DNA of 33,822 nucleotides, taken from a virus. The stretch's first letter is position 1; each line of letters opens with the position of its first letter. The notes under the pieces are model-generated. The model saw nothing but the letters and a program-made list of their open reading frames with translations. It ran no database searches and was not told where the DNA came from. The position numbers and the translations under genes were made by a program. The DNA lies in IMG/VR virus record IMGVR_UViG_3300025070_000126, positions 1 to 33,822 of that record; one strand, given 5' to 3'. Below are positions 29,701-33,002 of this stretch, piece by piece.

Positions 29701-30095
29701 ATTCCACCTACTTCTTGCGGCGGGTAAACCACTCCATCCCATCGTGTTGATGTAGCCTTGGCTGTGCTTAAGGAAACAGGATGCATACCACTTTGTGTTT
29801 TTAATTGTACAGTAAACTTAGCAGGGCCGGGTGTATCTACTGTACCAAACTCAAGAGTAAATTGTTCATCACGGTGTGCGACTATACCACCACAGTCCGG
29901 TACTACCCACGCTTCGATAACAAAACTATCATCCATGATAGAGTTGATATGTGTAAACTCGTCACCGCCTCTACTTGTTTTCCCAAGTATATCTCGTGCT
30001 GGTCCTACGCTGGTAAAGTTACCTTGAGGGATAAGTATTGAATCAGTAACGCCATCAAAAAAGAAAGCGTTGCTTGTTCTACCTATCCCTACCAT
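11748..30095 (-). CDS. giant 6115-residue virion protein with terminal LamG-like domains
   Basis: This single uninterrupted frame of 18.3 kb encodes about 670 kDa, far beyond usual phage tail proteins of about 1000-2000 residues. Residues 1 to about 235 form a LamG/concanavalin-like domain (AFFFDGVTDSILIP, FVIEAWVVPD, YHVVAGVTAGSVFLYVNG, HVYIGGKGGEFRGAIEAIHF). Residues about 5670-5907 form a second one (GMVLWLKADSLDLADGAAVS, GKIAEVIQYNRSMTTEEERQ). Such domains bind carbohydrate. Between them is a long Asn/Thr/Gly/Asp-rich beta-like region with few cysteines, two copies of a VGMTV[ST]G[TA]GI motif and other phage-type beta segments. I see no signal peptide, membrane segment or protease motif. 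GAGGTG six bases before the ATG supports the start. Its place after the tape measure suggests a tail-tip adhesin or very long fibre; the cell surface is the likely partner. Confidence 0.85.
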   Translation of the reverse strand: MVGIGRTSNAFFFDGVTDSILIPQGNFTSVGPARDILGKTSRGGDEFTHINSIMDDSFVIEAWVVPDCGGIVAHRDEQFTLEFGTVDTPGPAKFTVQLKTQSGMHPVSLSTAKATSTRWDGVVYPPQEVGGIHDTYNRYLKDNTAYNDATNLNFKHRGLYHVVAGVTAGSVFLYVNGHVVATQEIDIESRIADSTAHVYIGGKGGEFRGAIEAIHFNSEFDSQMAVSTVPVNSDTTKGMYRFEEPLDIVEESYDFNAFTVAADGTTTTITVAATDAQALIARLTGKPYDSTSATTTFTATPYSMGNYKVTDFATTPGTEATLAIPHTPYNILINPGSINRNTEKPNASPPERARIESINGSTGVITVSSIHIDFNISGGKRGLLHSRTADIDNYFVVVNADLLIDNGTGKPYQPPHYGSQIFDKTGQMVIDESNFSQHALVYSTQMATTDNSPSNPFAVSWPSTLDVLYQVGHSGRHRYSHITGHEYMRRYPQPAYLSIDQIMGGTADVVEMGYDSNTKGIADLFAMNALSDFYEESTQVTVANFINSTPATFVVSNGLAKSKEQAIAIGGTNFDYRPFMLKGPVPEFEGDINDDTRLYHLRPESVSRIALLKVPTLQTTHSLAPYVEIHYNAVDLTGASMGKTTPCLMIEKTVPSGNYVLTGSTTVLDVIEADLADATKDTTLFAPGGLIMTGNSQTTTTHHLETEHSLIGDNTGGYELDSEVDFSRCPVNYTPPGNATTDGNTTPQHLTASHNNGVHDSAYHKLCIEPNADNSVKNMTEIGLQSIKPAAVINTGTGVFDEGSTTDASNNFEMFDIIDNVVYNTHEYSGIIFVQPSDRTRTNQLSKMRTNQTEGNSPSIASLLYLMSRTRIRSIKEDEDPGTNEKTVTVLATGIAEGLANQNVNITGSGSPDSHIVKEIEPNAPVVTVTLGGPGQGAINTKPTYDPSPLMRLPGSTRRSCAVQAVSVNTDTDRIYMSVQPLNNLSTDMASWGTYCFPKVGRVYLEDGASAAYSEKTGSGFVFTVDTSGGASIEELRSFLDANGTAYTSFHEWLNGVGIITNATEDEYEISVKLFNDPHFGDDNLCEDGSTVNDRMFQSMDTVNHDYQLGTQYASTRAMVEVPLFPKQFFDHAPTGIFPGPDNSMKIHLDATYTAHSWNPTPVGRRADDIAVSDRNAHSAYGFNANSNEHVSSTTITQIVVSTNHTDIYVSHPKLFPSAESAENQHRNMKDVIRYRRVFLSNNQWGIYQNDPATDGYIRIPTNVSGGFTGGFSEDFFADAIVGALLYVAGGYRNETLIPIASDESTPSSDLENRSPYYYDPANMQTQGGNLDYGLRQYVSAVEFKEGPLTNPHAPRIQSKNASSTILEVNKVSAGLDNNQSLYYFTVDDASTFPEVPFSKIGGYETDSNNPTFGNGDMIFVAEVLTDTPIEMIFLGNIASVSETANQFVCAAPSSFSTTNFKGKTIRLKKACRALYSLTDPANAYINEFSATTFKPSVGGEQWTFTAAGAVGATTLSIAPATATLMPQANTVGINLRPGDELFIEDVSDANHIKYVGKVAFIESPYAGSGHATNTVITLDGTNATTIASGDPLRVSFGTVTENDPDAILNRTWLYPYAQGGLRNGDTIWMNMTMNNPHAVEGLFAKSRGVLSEGQVWTGFNGGKGALATRPRDSIPLENFLIGDSCLETANNFVQHVNKTIELNYESMGLSSSQAPTVAYLDPYLATKGHARVLMFDVAHDREFIAFHDLHMQVQSSAATPHIGFGRHIVTADGIVDIDRYLVQQNGGAPHYFTTQIDVANGFPSENPYMRRTQQSKFIESAYVHNIAGNTSEDVMGTNAGGENPISNFLNHDSYAIPGQGKTKLALIGNSFTEACDTDHAATGTDTHVFGGNVRIIRLNGTIGIRLSKFSVGMTVSGTGIASGSKIIEIDINAGLLYLDKDTTATNSNQTLTFTTTNNSYFMGKGHGHYVHTGFMNEGTSSSFTVADSTLPRVQPAVASPYWADRLHALSRKSLGATQTLAGALKKSRLANNPDTFTLRDASTMMDTPDGTRAISAFLCLKGIRSQSLLLSNHEESRLQHLDHWSKMDFVRRLTIDFGEVGIKEGVTDIEAAAREIVRLINQGGAKNALTTGAMNADTGSIHDPAPWWFADEAFDTQDRGSHMGYLRAHLGRVVEDLDGNTGHSIVIHSTIPGASGRNFCTWLDNSKGQSQYKPQFLIGHGGRFRNFWCQPDETSGENMHPAPMPINKHGRPFAPITTLREYVTQEETDDNFVSNGDFDVRQNDLSSTIQGRNTKRSISAFNGSGMNANTINDESFESQSPSKTLVEGLRTGTQAVGRINFGGMVAAGIPGFAPDAGVWGLGERGNTDFDTRYSNAISTGNTAPTSIADYSDHVTDSQVENVGDGQLYGFQFEDHRGNNYGVRYIYRDMGTNFSNDNTILPPTLDNEICVYFDDRDVGQGGFTIGNHMLGFGDVTGRIDTTGDLTEASYRGNRWNGVPAPSVGIDASVTWSGTELTVVLQAPFDTGGVGDGVMGNHPDVLGYLGFPKTNGLLQINDTFTGTTGYTDADGNAGIKGIVGHTVSYTHRTQNDNNGTHIFYGVVGDTFTSSHFVNSGTVDDTTKVNPTDNVQLRVLLSPRINWTTLVTDELMAAVTAAAINHEDPNRLLNFDCREMYAADGRTFGQWGVAPDAIKIRAHTPSRNTLPLSQMFEATLHKDWGIQAAHLEYGEYTTLHETTVGWTLVATDPINKPYSDAELDSHRRMDVGYLPYTVLQLRSKGRGFNANTATPVLVDSSNTPLSVTSWRRNLKGENYTSITGDHILPCLNNPILLFNNYDSTGGNIENEFVSKTNKIAHAIIPAGQEADSIDSLAKEGSFGEELVFSYATADGIARGAVKSIKSTVSHTSLTYTDGHGNGLWRTAFNGDVNDDFVLTRFAEPNQPGIEREAICGYRSYGSVDSEPIIFFRGARDSIDHSVPLYFGGGFTGVTLDINDGTQNDYSPFYTHPYSGGPTGTAGIQNANEISGSFAMVDCNALLAFFPGTALLNQHRGSINSPVSNKDSILSPDLRGGNLDADFALLNAAAAGDVRARYAAGIVRQQPVPLVLRFAHPTARYHDSQPIVDATCDINSNTTVNMDSTAQLVVGMTVTGAGIPDGATVASITDATTFVLSAAATASTDPVTLTFNYIENKTTYLVYGPGQAFPFTEDDNSNAAVEPHPGYVVTTGNTWSKVPHSKFLPNEITNSDNLYGPPDSTYQTARQRYHWRTTLNWSPPQGIPNVGYLQQRPEHGSHYGEVFTNPTAGKLTSDNAADYYKAHPYKHSAVAYYGIAMSADMTFHMDGGYHPGGSWLDNQMSFNAPNPNSNYRYALESWNQVNATAFRVSGVMAKTILEGANSETALNFDSDYIVVDGTRCQNGEELATIIGQAINENPGKGALKAMGGTFLPSMGNAMRQDRYGWIETNFVSYNNLADDLLGKVFSGEAFDDTTGDVDNSEVHIVATITGATQAELEQIPACGWIRTDTGGRDYTETDVAEADRYIKSSFGCYHSREIWNDSGTYKIKFYLAPNRISGLPLLEDITTWHNKCQSATMTFPTPGYDPGGGGLVHPSPSNIYVWSKAGVHRFNNENESSRNHMTQVHFGGLVDAIDRTRPVGAVGWAGERYSYLNSLKVGTEGYGAGKGAWHPKMGFTPYGSSASCMSVLGHLPSSYPMYNSPEASPRVNGQEASNVSYDVALTTPYTWNIGLVGGDTWYDNYDFTDVESTKDIMSAKPPHILEATDSNTSYILDKKLHHQQGVFSRAMLVISNESELALVAKTDRDGITATGDWLSVVSKTRAGVAAATAITFAGTTRWDERFHNAERYIAPANAGPNVEALIATGTATPTADVPNAAYVLHTALTGDQDANLYNAEPCFAVTGDLFFDTDISPGTMLLEDVTNVTRNITKELELSSTDAEIDNYDYTNDDYWLGDTNGYKLSQRTPAQNFSIEHVVWKRMDGGNLSLPAPNARGLGAVPFVTRVAGGNAYTTGEKLYGNNRFTFESTNSAMFPIIQAQELSHPQMASRHPDLLRNILEIPNEEIQFESITVVDDTGQEHTVEGGSPFGTIIRAFTQLSNRSAQGLAPAISGSGVEPNMKIRLPDPDSIPGNLIVRSGFDRLQAYQTETMGTGGMMTKSTVEHMFDNSLVSPNLGPTYSDHNWEHLKQGSDNPESTMSGWQSSTGNAPLETAYELHDRTLFFHVTKMGNTNTHKHPVIYSHADGVVNHELTGVSFSGTTLTVNTSVNSAVYDSTFGNKERVGERRFLRLYNPTTDEGGVASFTGISGSTFTGCVGDEAFNKLVLSSITTLKVVPSYYIPAGSTRFYGSRRIRDHAEVSGNSPDMAHTHYVNYSVTAEEAMTGYSIYKKPQLTPAPIPRMGHHFVNATMAMLPGHWAHPAYQGLYDKHRACRAATLQSDEFTILDERFDMDDLVTLGSASVHRFPTYDPLLVFGSLTATPSGPSDIHGGGFSLMFETKLRNDGYGVLASEGDAGVTNSKGGHTVVLEAAGNYTLKEHFPDPAEVGAYQIIIQPNMHSSQFIGYHANGPANDVPNGSVSELTSQQVALVVGIREPDSRYGAYALVLANATMADVRGCEIFVNELMIDHDPDHGSHFTNIPPLMLYNPLGVQATESPAFVRRSLPYYPSMFVDATPGFTTNIPWWSIVHKVGPDNADADRFNHLSWHRLDNYYEFLRASSGSIASQITLAGYPSFYPDLYSEILENISLTPVCSVVSVASTIITVDDARGFPKQPYYGMVLEYTDATGTRRTHTYTERSGYDSSLMNKPKQFTIVANSTFTNNLTVGTKLRLSRAYDFRPANTILSDSKTSIINQTLSQTLAGSRDTNSLHMADAFLCLWHPNLGRPHTFYSDASRTWLNPLTDRAINQKPLNSMPEHFETVHYHDATYYASIGPFALRMKTAMPPTEAQSTYYTATSASVSGTTVTATGAIMAGWPTSGTNTVYVNSGSEEEIFTYTGGGAGGTTLTGCVNVKGTPLTTMASGNHSLRYYKTADLAADGSHTRQVVSHTGNTITTNGGEVIADEAYIFVDGRMYQVNGTVAEGGTSVVVFDTLPPQIAVGSIIYTDADGTPQTAQTIDTTIGTGLMQGGQSDSTDTATKSMLNHFWPSGSRGGPLVSRLDGYAYVSSTWDYPRDYGFDGPIWSDADDDGSYAVSSGISKSSYDGISNPTRPRPFGYRFGLRQPYNKPQWSMYGLRALRETAVTATNASVGYTHGPLVQTETQTSTYAGGDGSSTSTFPNTYTGIMERQTNFSGMLGVDKPEWQVRYSDGVRFTRPFGCPIRTLRNSATVLRDWWGDGNGKGLDSIEDAAKYYIVDWWGNTRGEDVRRFPVRSFGIRPSWDAGDAYEYDRRNNRTPYQRIHNNGNHLVNLKGLTNAADTALSVSATLPRFGGRLNNTNNNDTNTLVDVFMPSNAQRVGDMGNGRGIRYPTQFNEDILTALSEPIHTTGLVLSHHTAEPILNDGFIRARNDVLQNTEVPRGISSRLEIAEDGLLKPEAVVSDRIENIVGDSPHKDAVSRSSPRIGLDTENLQGVDTNQIIINTEAHSLHTDRNVGQRVVLQGGMQTGSQTIGNYDLTALDFGGQPQGGAVRMSHTSNFNPLGGTYLAETRNFLSPVDDTDWGGIPTSGMVLWLKADSLDLADGAAVSSWKDSGPYGFEFTQSTASNQPSYIASSSNVNNMPVVDCDGDDKLETSFDARLNTAEMTVFVVAWADSDDGGIHGIIESRAGSPATRSGFNLYIRMDSNNRWQWWGGADTGWATVSSATNSAVGGQAELVTASITGGDGNGSTATLKMNLQGAGNYTTTSAFWKADTGGYIVGNVPSSFYLNGKIAEVIQYNRSMTTEEERQVEGYLAEKYGFSSNPSQWKSSNPYHTDTNGHVRTNVTDKKVTYMMRPVRMMDKQHIEMFRSNLNLHSSSPQVGSNYFGATAGGKYGLYVYDVDNGKASVGSYIRATNPDTNPPYTPAYYMDISASDTVPMSKGPKIIGTADSGFDSSKIDNEVTRVIISENTLEHYRSDASRRRTSVENDETIVRKDYSVQPRFSQALHPKGHKGDVSYNSTDHSGDGA
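12375..13088 (-). other. C-terminal LamG/concanavalin-like domain of the giant protein
   Basis: This covers residues about 5670-5907. The domain opens GMVLWLKADS and includes AAVSSWKDSGPYG, MPVVDCDGDDKLET and TVFVVAWADSDDG. It closes NGKIAEVIQYNRSMTTEEER followed by VEGYLAEKYGF. This opening and closing are the standard ends of LamG_3-type lectin-like domains in marine proteins. Confidence 0.75.
20538..20733 (-). other. VGMTVTGAGI-type beta motif, copy 2, in the giant protein
   Basis: Around residues 3120-3185: VNMDSTAQLVVGMTVTGAGI followed by PDGATVASITDATTFVLSAA and a TLTF strand. This is a recurring beta unit of phage structural proteins, and copy 1 lies about 3.7 kb upstream in the gene. 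The two are diverged in sequence but keep the same order of elements. Confidence 0.6.
24220..24421 (-). other. VGMTVSGTGI-type beta motif, copy 1, in the giant protein
   Basis: Around residues 1892-1958: RLSKFSVGMTVSGTGIASGS, then KIIEIDINAGLLYLDKDTTA and QTLTFTTT. It has the same layout as the copy near residue 3150, with a G-I-[AP]-[SD]-G turn and a closing TLTF strand. Confidence 0.6.
29391..30095 (-). other. N-terminal LamG/concanavalin-like domain of the giant protein
   Basis: This covers residues 1-235. It shows the AFFFDGVTDSILIP opening, DDSFVIEAWVVPD, the LYHVVAGVTAGSVFLYVNG strand pair and GEFRGAIEAIHF, which is the usual order for a LamG sandwich. A lectin-like domain at the N-terminus of a tail protein could attach the protein to the particle or bind glycans. 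Confidence 0.6.
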
Positions 30096-30104
30096 AATTA
30101 CACC

Positions 30105-31313
30105 TCATATGATATGCTCTACAGGAACAAATTGAATGTTAAATTGATAGATAGGCTCGCCACCCAATTGTACAAAAGTGGCTTTAGTTACCGTACCTTT
30201 AATGAACGCTTTATCACCAGTAGCGTTTGGATTTACTACTCTTGAAGAAGCATCCTTGGCTTTATTTGGATGTTTTGAATCTATGTCGTGAAATGGACCA
30301 GTAGGCATAAAGAAGTTTTTCGCCACATATTTGTCACCTGTTGTATTATTAACGGTTGAATTAAACGGTATTTGAATACCTTTTATGTAATCACCGTATT
30401 TTTTGTTTAATTTACTACCACCTGTAAACACTTGTTGTGCATATTGCGCCCCTGCTACTAAAGGTACAATAGAACCACCGTCATTGGAATTGTTAAGTGT
30501 AGCGTAAAGCGACATTACTTTGTCACCCGCACTCATACTTGTAAACTCCGAAGCAGTATCAACACCTCCTGTAAAAAACTCCGAAAGTGGTGGTCGGCGG
30601 TTTTTAGCCTCCCAAGTAGGTGTGTTATTACCGTTTACTCTACCCGCTGTATCAAGGGTAATAACTACGGTGGTGTCTGCTTCGTCTGTATTGGTAGAGT
30701 CAACTCTTGTAGCCGTAAATCTACTACTAAGAGCATTACTATTTGCACTACTGTTGATTAAATCTCTTAAATATCCAGCAATTTCAACGGCTGTACGCAT
30801 AGTGCCATCAGCCTGTCCTATCGAAACATGATATTTACCACTACTACCTAAATCATACCCGTATGTTGTATTGGATTTGATAAAGAAAATTATGTAAGAA
30901 GTTCCGTCTTTTGCTTGTATAGTAAGTTGAGGTATTCCTGTATCTGCAAAATCATCAGCAGTTAATCCTGCCACCAATGCTGTTAATGTACTACCAACAA
31001 ACGGTTGATGGATTTGGTTTATTCTACCCGATACAGCACTTCTCACTCCTTCTGTACCAGTGGTGGAAAAATCAATACTCGCTTTTGCACTTCTACCAAG
31101 TTCCACACTTACTAAATCATCATCAGTAATGACACCTTCTAAAAGAATAACCGCTTTAGCCATGTTCAAATCAAAAGCAAAACGCTCACCACCAGCAAAG
31201 GGTATGGTATGCGGGTTGATACTACGGTCAACATCCAGTGTAAGGGTGGTAACATTCAGCGGTATCAATCCACCGTCTTTACGCACCAATCGAACAGGAA
31301 TATTTGTCGGCAT
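30105..31313 (-). CDS. tail/baseplate protein after the tape measure
   Basis: This is a 402-residue protein whose ATG shares one base with the tape measure stop (TGATG). Its N-terminus reads NIPVRLVRKDGGLIPLNVTT, then PFAGGERFAFDLNMAKAVIL and EGVITDDD. The middle has phage-like beta segments with an insertion helix (AVEIAGYLRDLINSSANSNA). The end (KGTVTKATFVQLGGEPIYQF, then NIQFVPVEHII) looks like the closing strands of tail or baseplate proteins. It sits where distal-tail or hub-adaptor proteins lie in siphoviruses, between tape measure and adhesin, so it may anchor the giant protein to the tail tip. I do not recognise a named family. Confidence 0.55.
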   Translation of the reverse strand: MPTNIPVRLVRKDGGLIPLNVTTLTLDVDRSINPHTIPFAGGERFAFDLNMAKAVILLEGVITDDDLVSVELGRSAKASIDFSTTGTEGVRSAVSGRINQIHQPFVGSTLTALVAGLTADDFADTGIPQLTIQAKDGTSYIIFFIKSNTTYGYDLGSSGKYHVSIGQADGTMRTAVEIAGYLRDLINSSANSNALSSRFTATRVDSTNTDEADTTVVITLDTAGRVNGNNTPTWEAKNRRPPLSEFFTGGVDTASEFTSMSAGDKVMSLYATLNNSNDGGSIVPLVAGAQYAQQVFTGGSKLNKKYGDYIKGIQIPFNSTVNNTTGDKYVAKNFFMPTGPFHDIDSKHPNKAKDASSRVVNPNATGDKAFIKGTVTKATFVQLGGEPIYQFNIQFVPVEHII

Positions 31314-32350
31314 CAGTATCGCCCTCTCATGGTTGAGCCGCCAATACTGCGAGCGAGTTCTTGTTGAATCATGTTACCAATCTCTCTCGCTAATGCTCTC
31401 TTGTCTGTGCGGTCTGTAATACCTCCGGCGTTGACGGTGATGTTGTATGTACCACCGCCCATACCAGCCCCACCGGGGTTGTTGCGTTGGCTTAGAGGTA
31501 CGACCGCTTCCGGCCCATCCTCACCAATCATAGCGAGTGTAGGCTTGTTGACGATACCACCCTTGGCTAATTGAGGTATTTGCCAGTCGGACAAATCAAC
31601 TCCAAATGAATATTCTGTACCGGTAAAGGGGTTGGTTACAGTTTTATTGAAGTTGATACCCGCCAATAGGTCGTTAAACAAACCAATGAGAGCGTTGATA
31701 CCCGTTTTGATACCACTAATAATTGAATCACCGATACCGCTTAACGAAGCACCGATGTCTTTAGCAAGCCCTTTCCAATAATCGAGAGTTAAAAAATCCG
31801 GTATGGTGGGTATTGCATCCCATAAATTACTTAAAACGCCTGTTATAGTATCTCTAATGCTACCAAATGTAGCGATTGCACTCGACTTAAGACCTGTAAT
31901 TCTACCTGTAAGTGCTTCCCATTTTGCCATAACAGGGCCAACTACTTTGTCCATAATGAAGTTTCTAATCGTAGTAAACTTTTCAACAACTGAATCCTTA
32001 AGTCCACCAAACCATTCCTTCAACCCATTCCATTTTTCTTGTACAGGGTCAACTACATTATCACTAATGAAGTCCTTGATACCCTGCCATTTTTCTTGTA
32101 TGGGTGCAACTACATTGTCGCTAATAAAATCCTTGATACCCTGCCACTTTTCAATGACAGTCTCCTTGAATCCACCCCACCATTCTTTGATGCCGTCGAG
32201 TTGCTCTTTGAGTGGCTTGATGAACTTATCATTAACGAATGTTTTGAGGTCGCTGAACATTTTCTTTGCAATTTGGCCTATACCTTTGAACGCTGGTCCG
32301 ATGCTGTTTACCATCGTTGACATGGAGGCGAGGGTGGCTAAGAGTGTCAT
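31313..32350 (-). CDS. short tail tape measure protein
   Basis: At 345 residues this is small for a tape measure protein, which in siphoviruses is commonly 600-2000 residues. The identification rests on the C-terminal motif GGIVNKPTLAMIGEDGPEA (264-282) followed by VVPL, typical of tape measure ends, and on a helical repeat region. From about residue 48 to 160, units such as EKWQGIKDFISDNVVAPIQ recur with Trp and Phe at regular spacing (W57, W69, F74, W88, F93, W107, W144). A hydrophobic stretch at 195-230 (IGASLSGIGDSIISGIKTGI) could insert in membrane. The ATG overlaps the upstream chaperone frame by 4 bases. It sets tail length and is probably ejected with the DNA. The gene order tube, chaperones, tape measure supports this. 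Confidence 0.85.
   Translation of the reverse strand: MTLLATLASMSTMVNSIGPAFKGIGQIAKKMFSDLKTFVNDKFIKPLKEQLDGIKEWWGGFKETVIEKWQGIKDFISDNVVAPIQEKWQGIKDFISDNVVDPVQEKWNGLKEWFGGLKDSVVEKFTTIRNFIMDKVVGPVMAKWEALTGRITGLKSSAIATFGSIRDTITGVLSNLWDAIPTIPDFLTLDYWKGLAKDIGASLSGIGDSIISGIKTGINALIGLFNDLLAGINFNKTVTNPFTGTEYSFGVDLSDWQIPQLAKGGIVNKPTLAMIGEDGPEAVVPLSQRNNPGGAGMGGGTYNITVNAGGITDRTDKRALAREIGNMIQQELARSIGGSTMRGRY
32039..32152 (-). repeat. two 57-bp tandem repeats in the tape measure gene
   Basis: Residues 67-85 (EKWQGIKDFISDNVVAPIQ) and 86-104 (EKWQGIKDFISDNVVDPVQ) are consecutive 19-residue units, 17 of 19 identical, with obvious DNA similarity too. Less perfect copies follow (EKWNGLKEWFGG, EKFTTIRNFIMDKVVGPVM). 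The near identity points to recent duplication, a known way for tape measure genes to change length. Confidence 0.85.
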
Positions 32351-32631
32351 TCAGTACCCTCCCAATCCAAAAACGAGTAATCCAAACTTACCATCTCCCT
32401 GTCACCTGCCTTCGCCTGTTGTTTGCTATGTTCGGTTTTCTTTTTCTCTTCTTCGGTTGCAACCATCGCCCAAACGAGTGATTGCTTGAATAACCGAGGG
32501 GGCATTGAGTAAACTTCAAGCAAGGATATTGAATAATGTTTAGCGATTGTATAGGCCCAAAGTTCTACTTGAGTTGTTAAATCACTTTCACTGTCAATTT
32601 TATCCTTACGAAGAAACTTCTCGACCCTCAC
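32347..32631 (-). CDS. tail assembly chaperone, downstream (GT-like) frame
   Basis: This is the -1 frame following the upstream chaperone gene. A GTG at 32631 would give 94 residues, but the frame is open back through the slip site at 32646-32654, so it is more likely made as the C-terminal part of a frameshifted fusion of about 218 residues. The fused reading passes GG to VYEADRVRVEKFLRKD. The protein is helical and charged (EEEKKKTEHSKQQAK) and ends YSFLDWEGTE. This pair before the tape measure matches the lambda G/GT tail chaperones, which bind the tape measure and recruit tail tube protein and are absent from the mature particle. It overlaps the tape measure start by 4 bases. Confidence 0.65.
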   Translation of the reverse strand: MRVEKFLRKDKIDSESDLTTQVELWAYTIAKHYSISLLEVYSMPPRLFKQSLVWAMVATEEEKKKTEHSKQQAKAGDREMVSLDYSFLDWEGTE

Positions 32632-33002
32632 TCGGTCGGCTTCGTAAACCCCCCTTGCAAAGCCTCCGCCATCTCATTAGGTTGCGGTAGCACTTTGGAG
32701 AGTTGCTCACCGACATAACCCTTGAGAGACAGCATTTCTTCTGTAGTCAAGGATGGATTAGTTTTAGTAACCCAATGGGTGAATGCGAATTGCCAGTAGC
32801 CTTTCAAGTTCAATGCTACATCGCCGTTTGATACAAGGAACATTTCTTGTGCGGCGGCTTGGATGTCAAGGAATGATATTTCACGAACCCATACTTCAAT
32901 TACGGCACTTTCGTCATCGGGGTCAACCCGAATCGTGTGCTTGGTAACATCGTCATTCTTCAATAATAGGCTCTTGTTCATCACTACTTGTTTCTTGCTC
33001 AT
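32628..33002 (-). CDS. tail assembly chaperone, upstream (G-like) frame
   Basis: This is a 124-residue protein with an N-terminal beta region (HTIRVDPDDESAVIEVWVRE) and a helical body (LDIQAAAQEMFLV, LKGYVGEQLSKVLP). Its sequence is not diagnostic alone. Size, position between tube and tape measure, and the -1-frame partner behind it fit the phage tail chaperone G. GGAAGTGA six bases before the ATG at 33002 supports this start, even though it overlaps the SAP gene by 50 bases. It stops at TGA just after the six-G slip site, with termini FTKPTE in the zero frame. Confidence 0.6.
   Translation of the reverse strand: MSKKQVVMNKSLLLKNDDVTKHTIRVDPDDESAVIEVWVREISFLDIQAAAQEMFLVSNGDVALNLKGYWQFAFTHWVTKTNPSLTTEEMLSLKGYVGEQLSKVLPQPNEMAEALQGGFTKPTE
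32646..32654 (-). promoter_or_regulatory. candidate -1 ribosomal frameshift site GGGGGGTTT
   Basis: On the - strand the zero frame reads CAA GGG GGG TTT ACG. A one-base back-slip on the six-G run leads into GTT TAC GAA GCC GAC CGA GTG and so into the second chaperone frame, which is exactly the -1 frame. The site lies seven codons before the zero-frame stop, as in lambda-type G/GT genes. I did not find a clear stimulatory structure by eye. Confidence 0.6.

Noticed and set aside
12574-30041. Many 60-130-codon + strand frames opposite the giant gene
   Set aside because: They are scattered, lack binding sites and recognisable domains, and are expected as shadows of a long coding strand with this codon use.
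11748-30095. Many N-x-S/T sequons as evidence of glycosylation
   Set aside because: The protein is rich in Asn and Thr, so many sequons are expected by composition alone, and virion proteins assemble in the cytoplasm.
31803-32489. A 228-codon + strand open frame opposite the tape measure and chaperone genes
   Set aside because: It is antisense to genes with clear family motifs and repeats, its own repeats mirror those of the tape measure, and no binding site supports its start.
32644-32650. GGGTTTA as a canonical X-XXY-YYZ slippery heptamer
   Set aside because: It is not in register with the zero frame (codons GGG GGG TTT), so the G-run itself is the likelier slip site.
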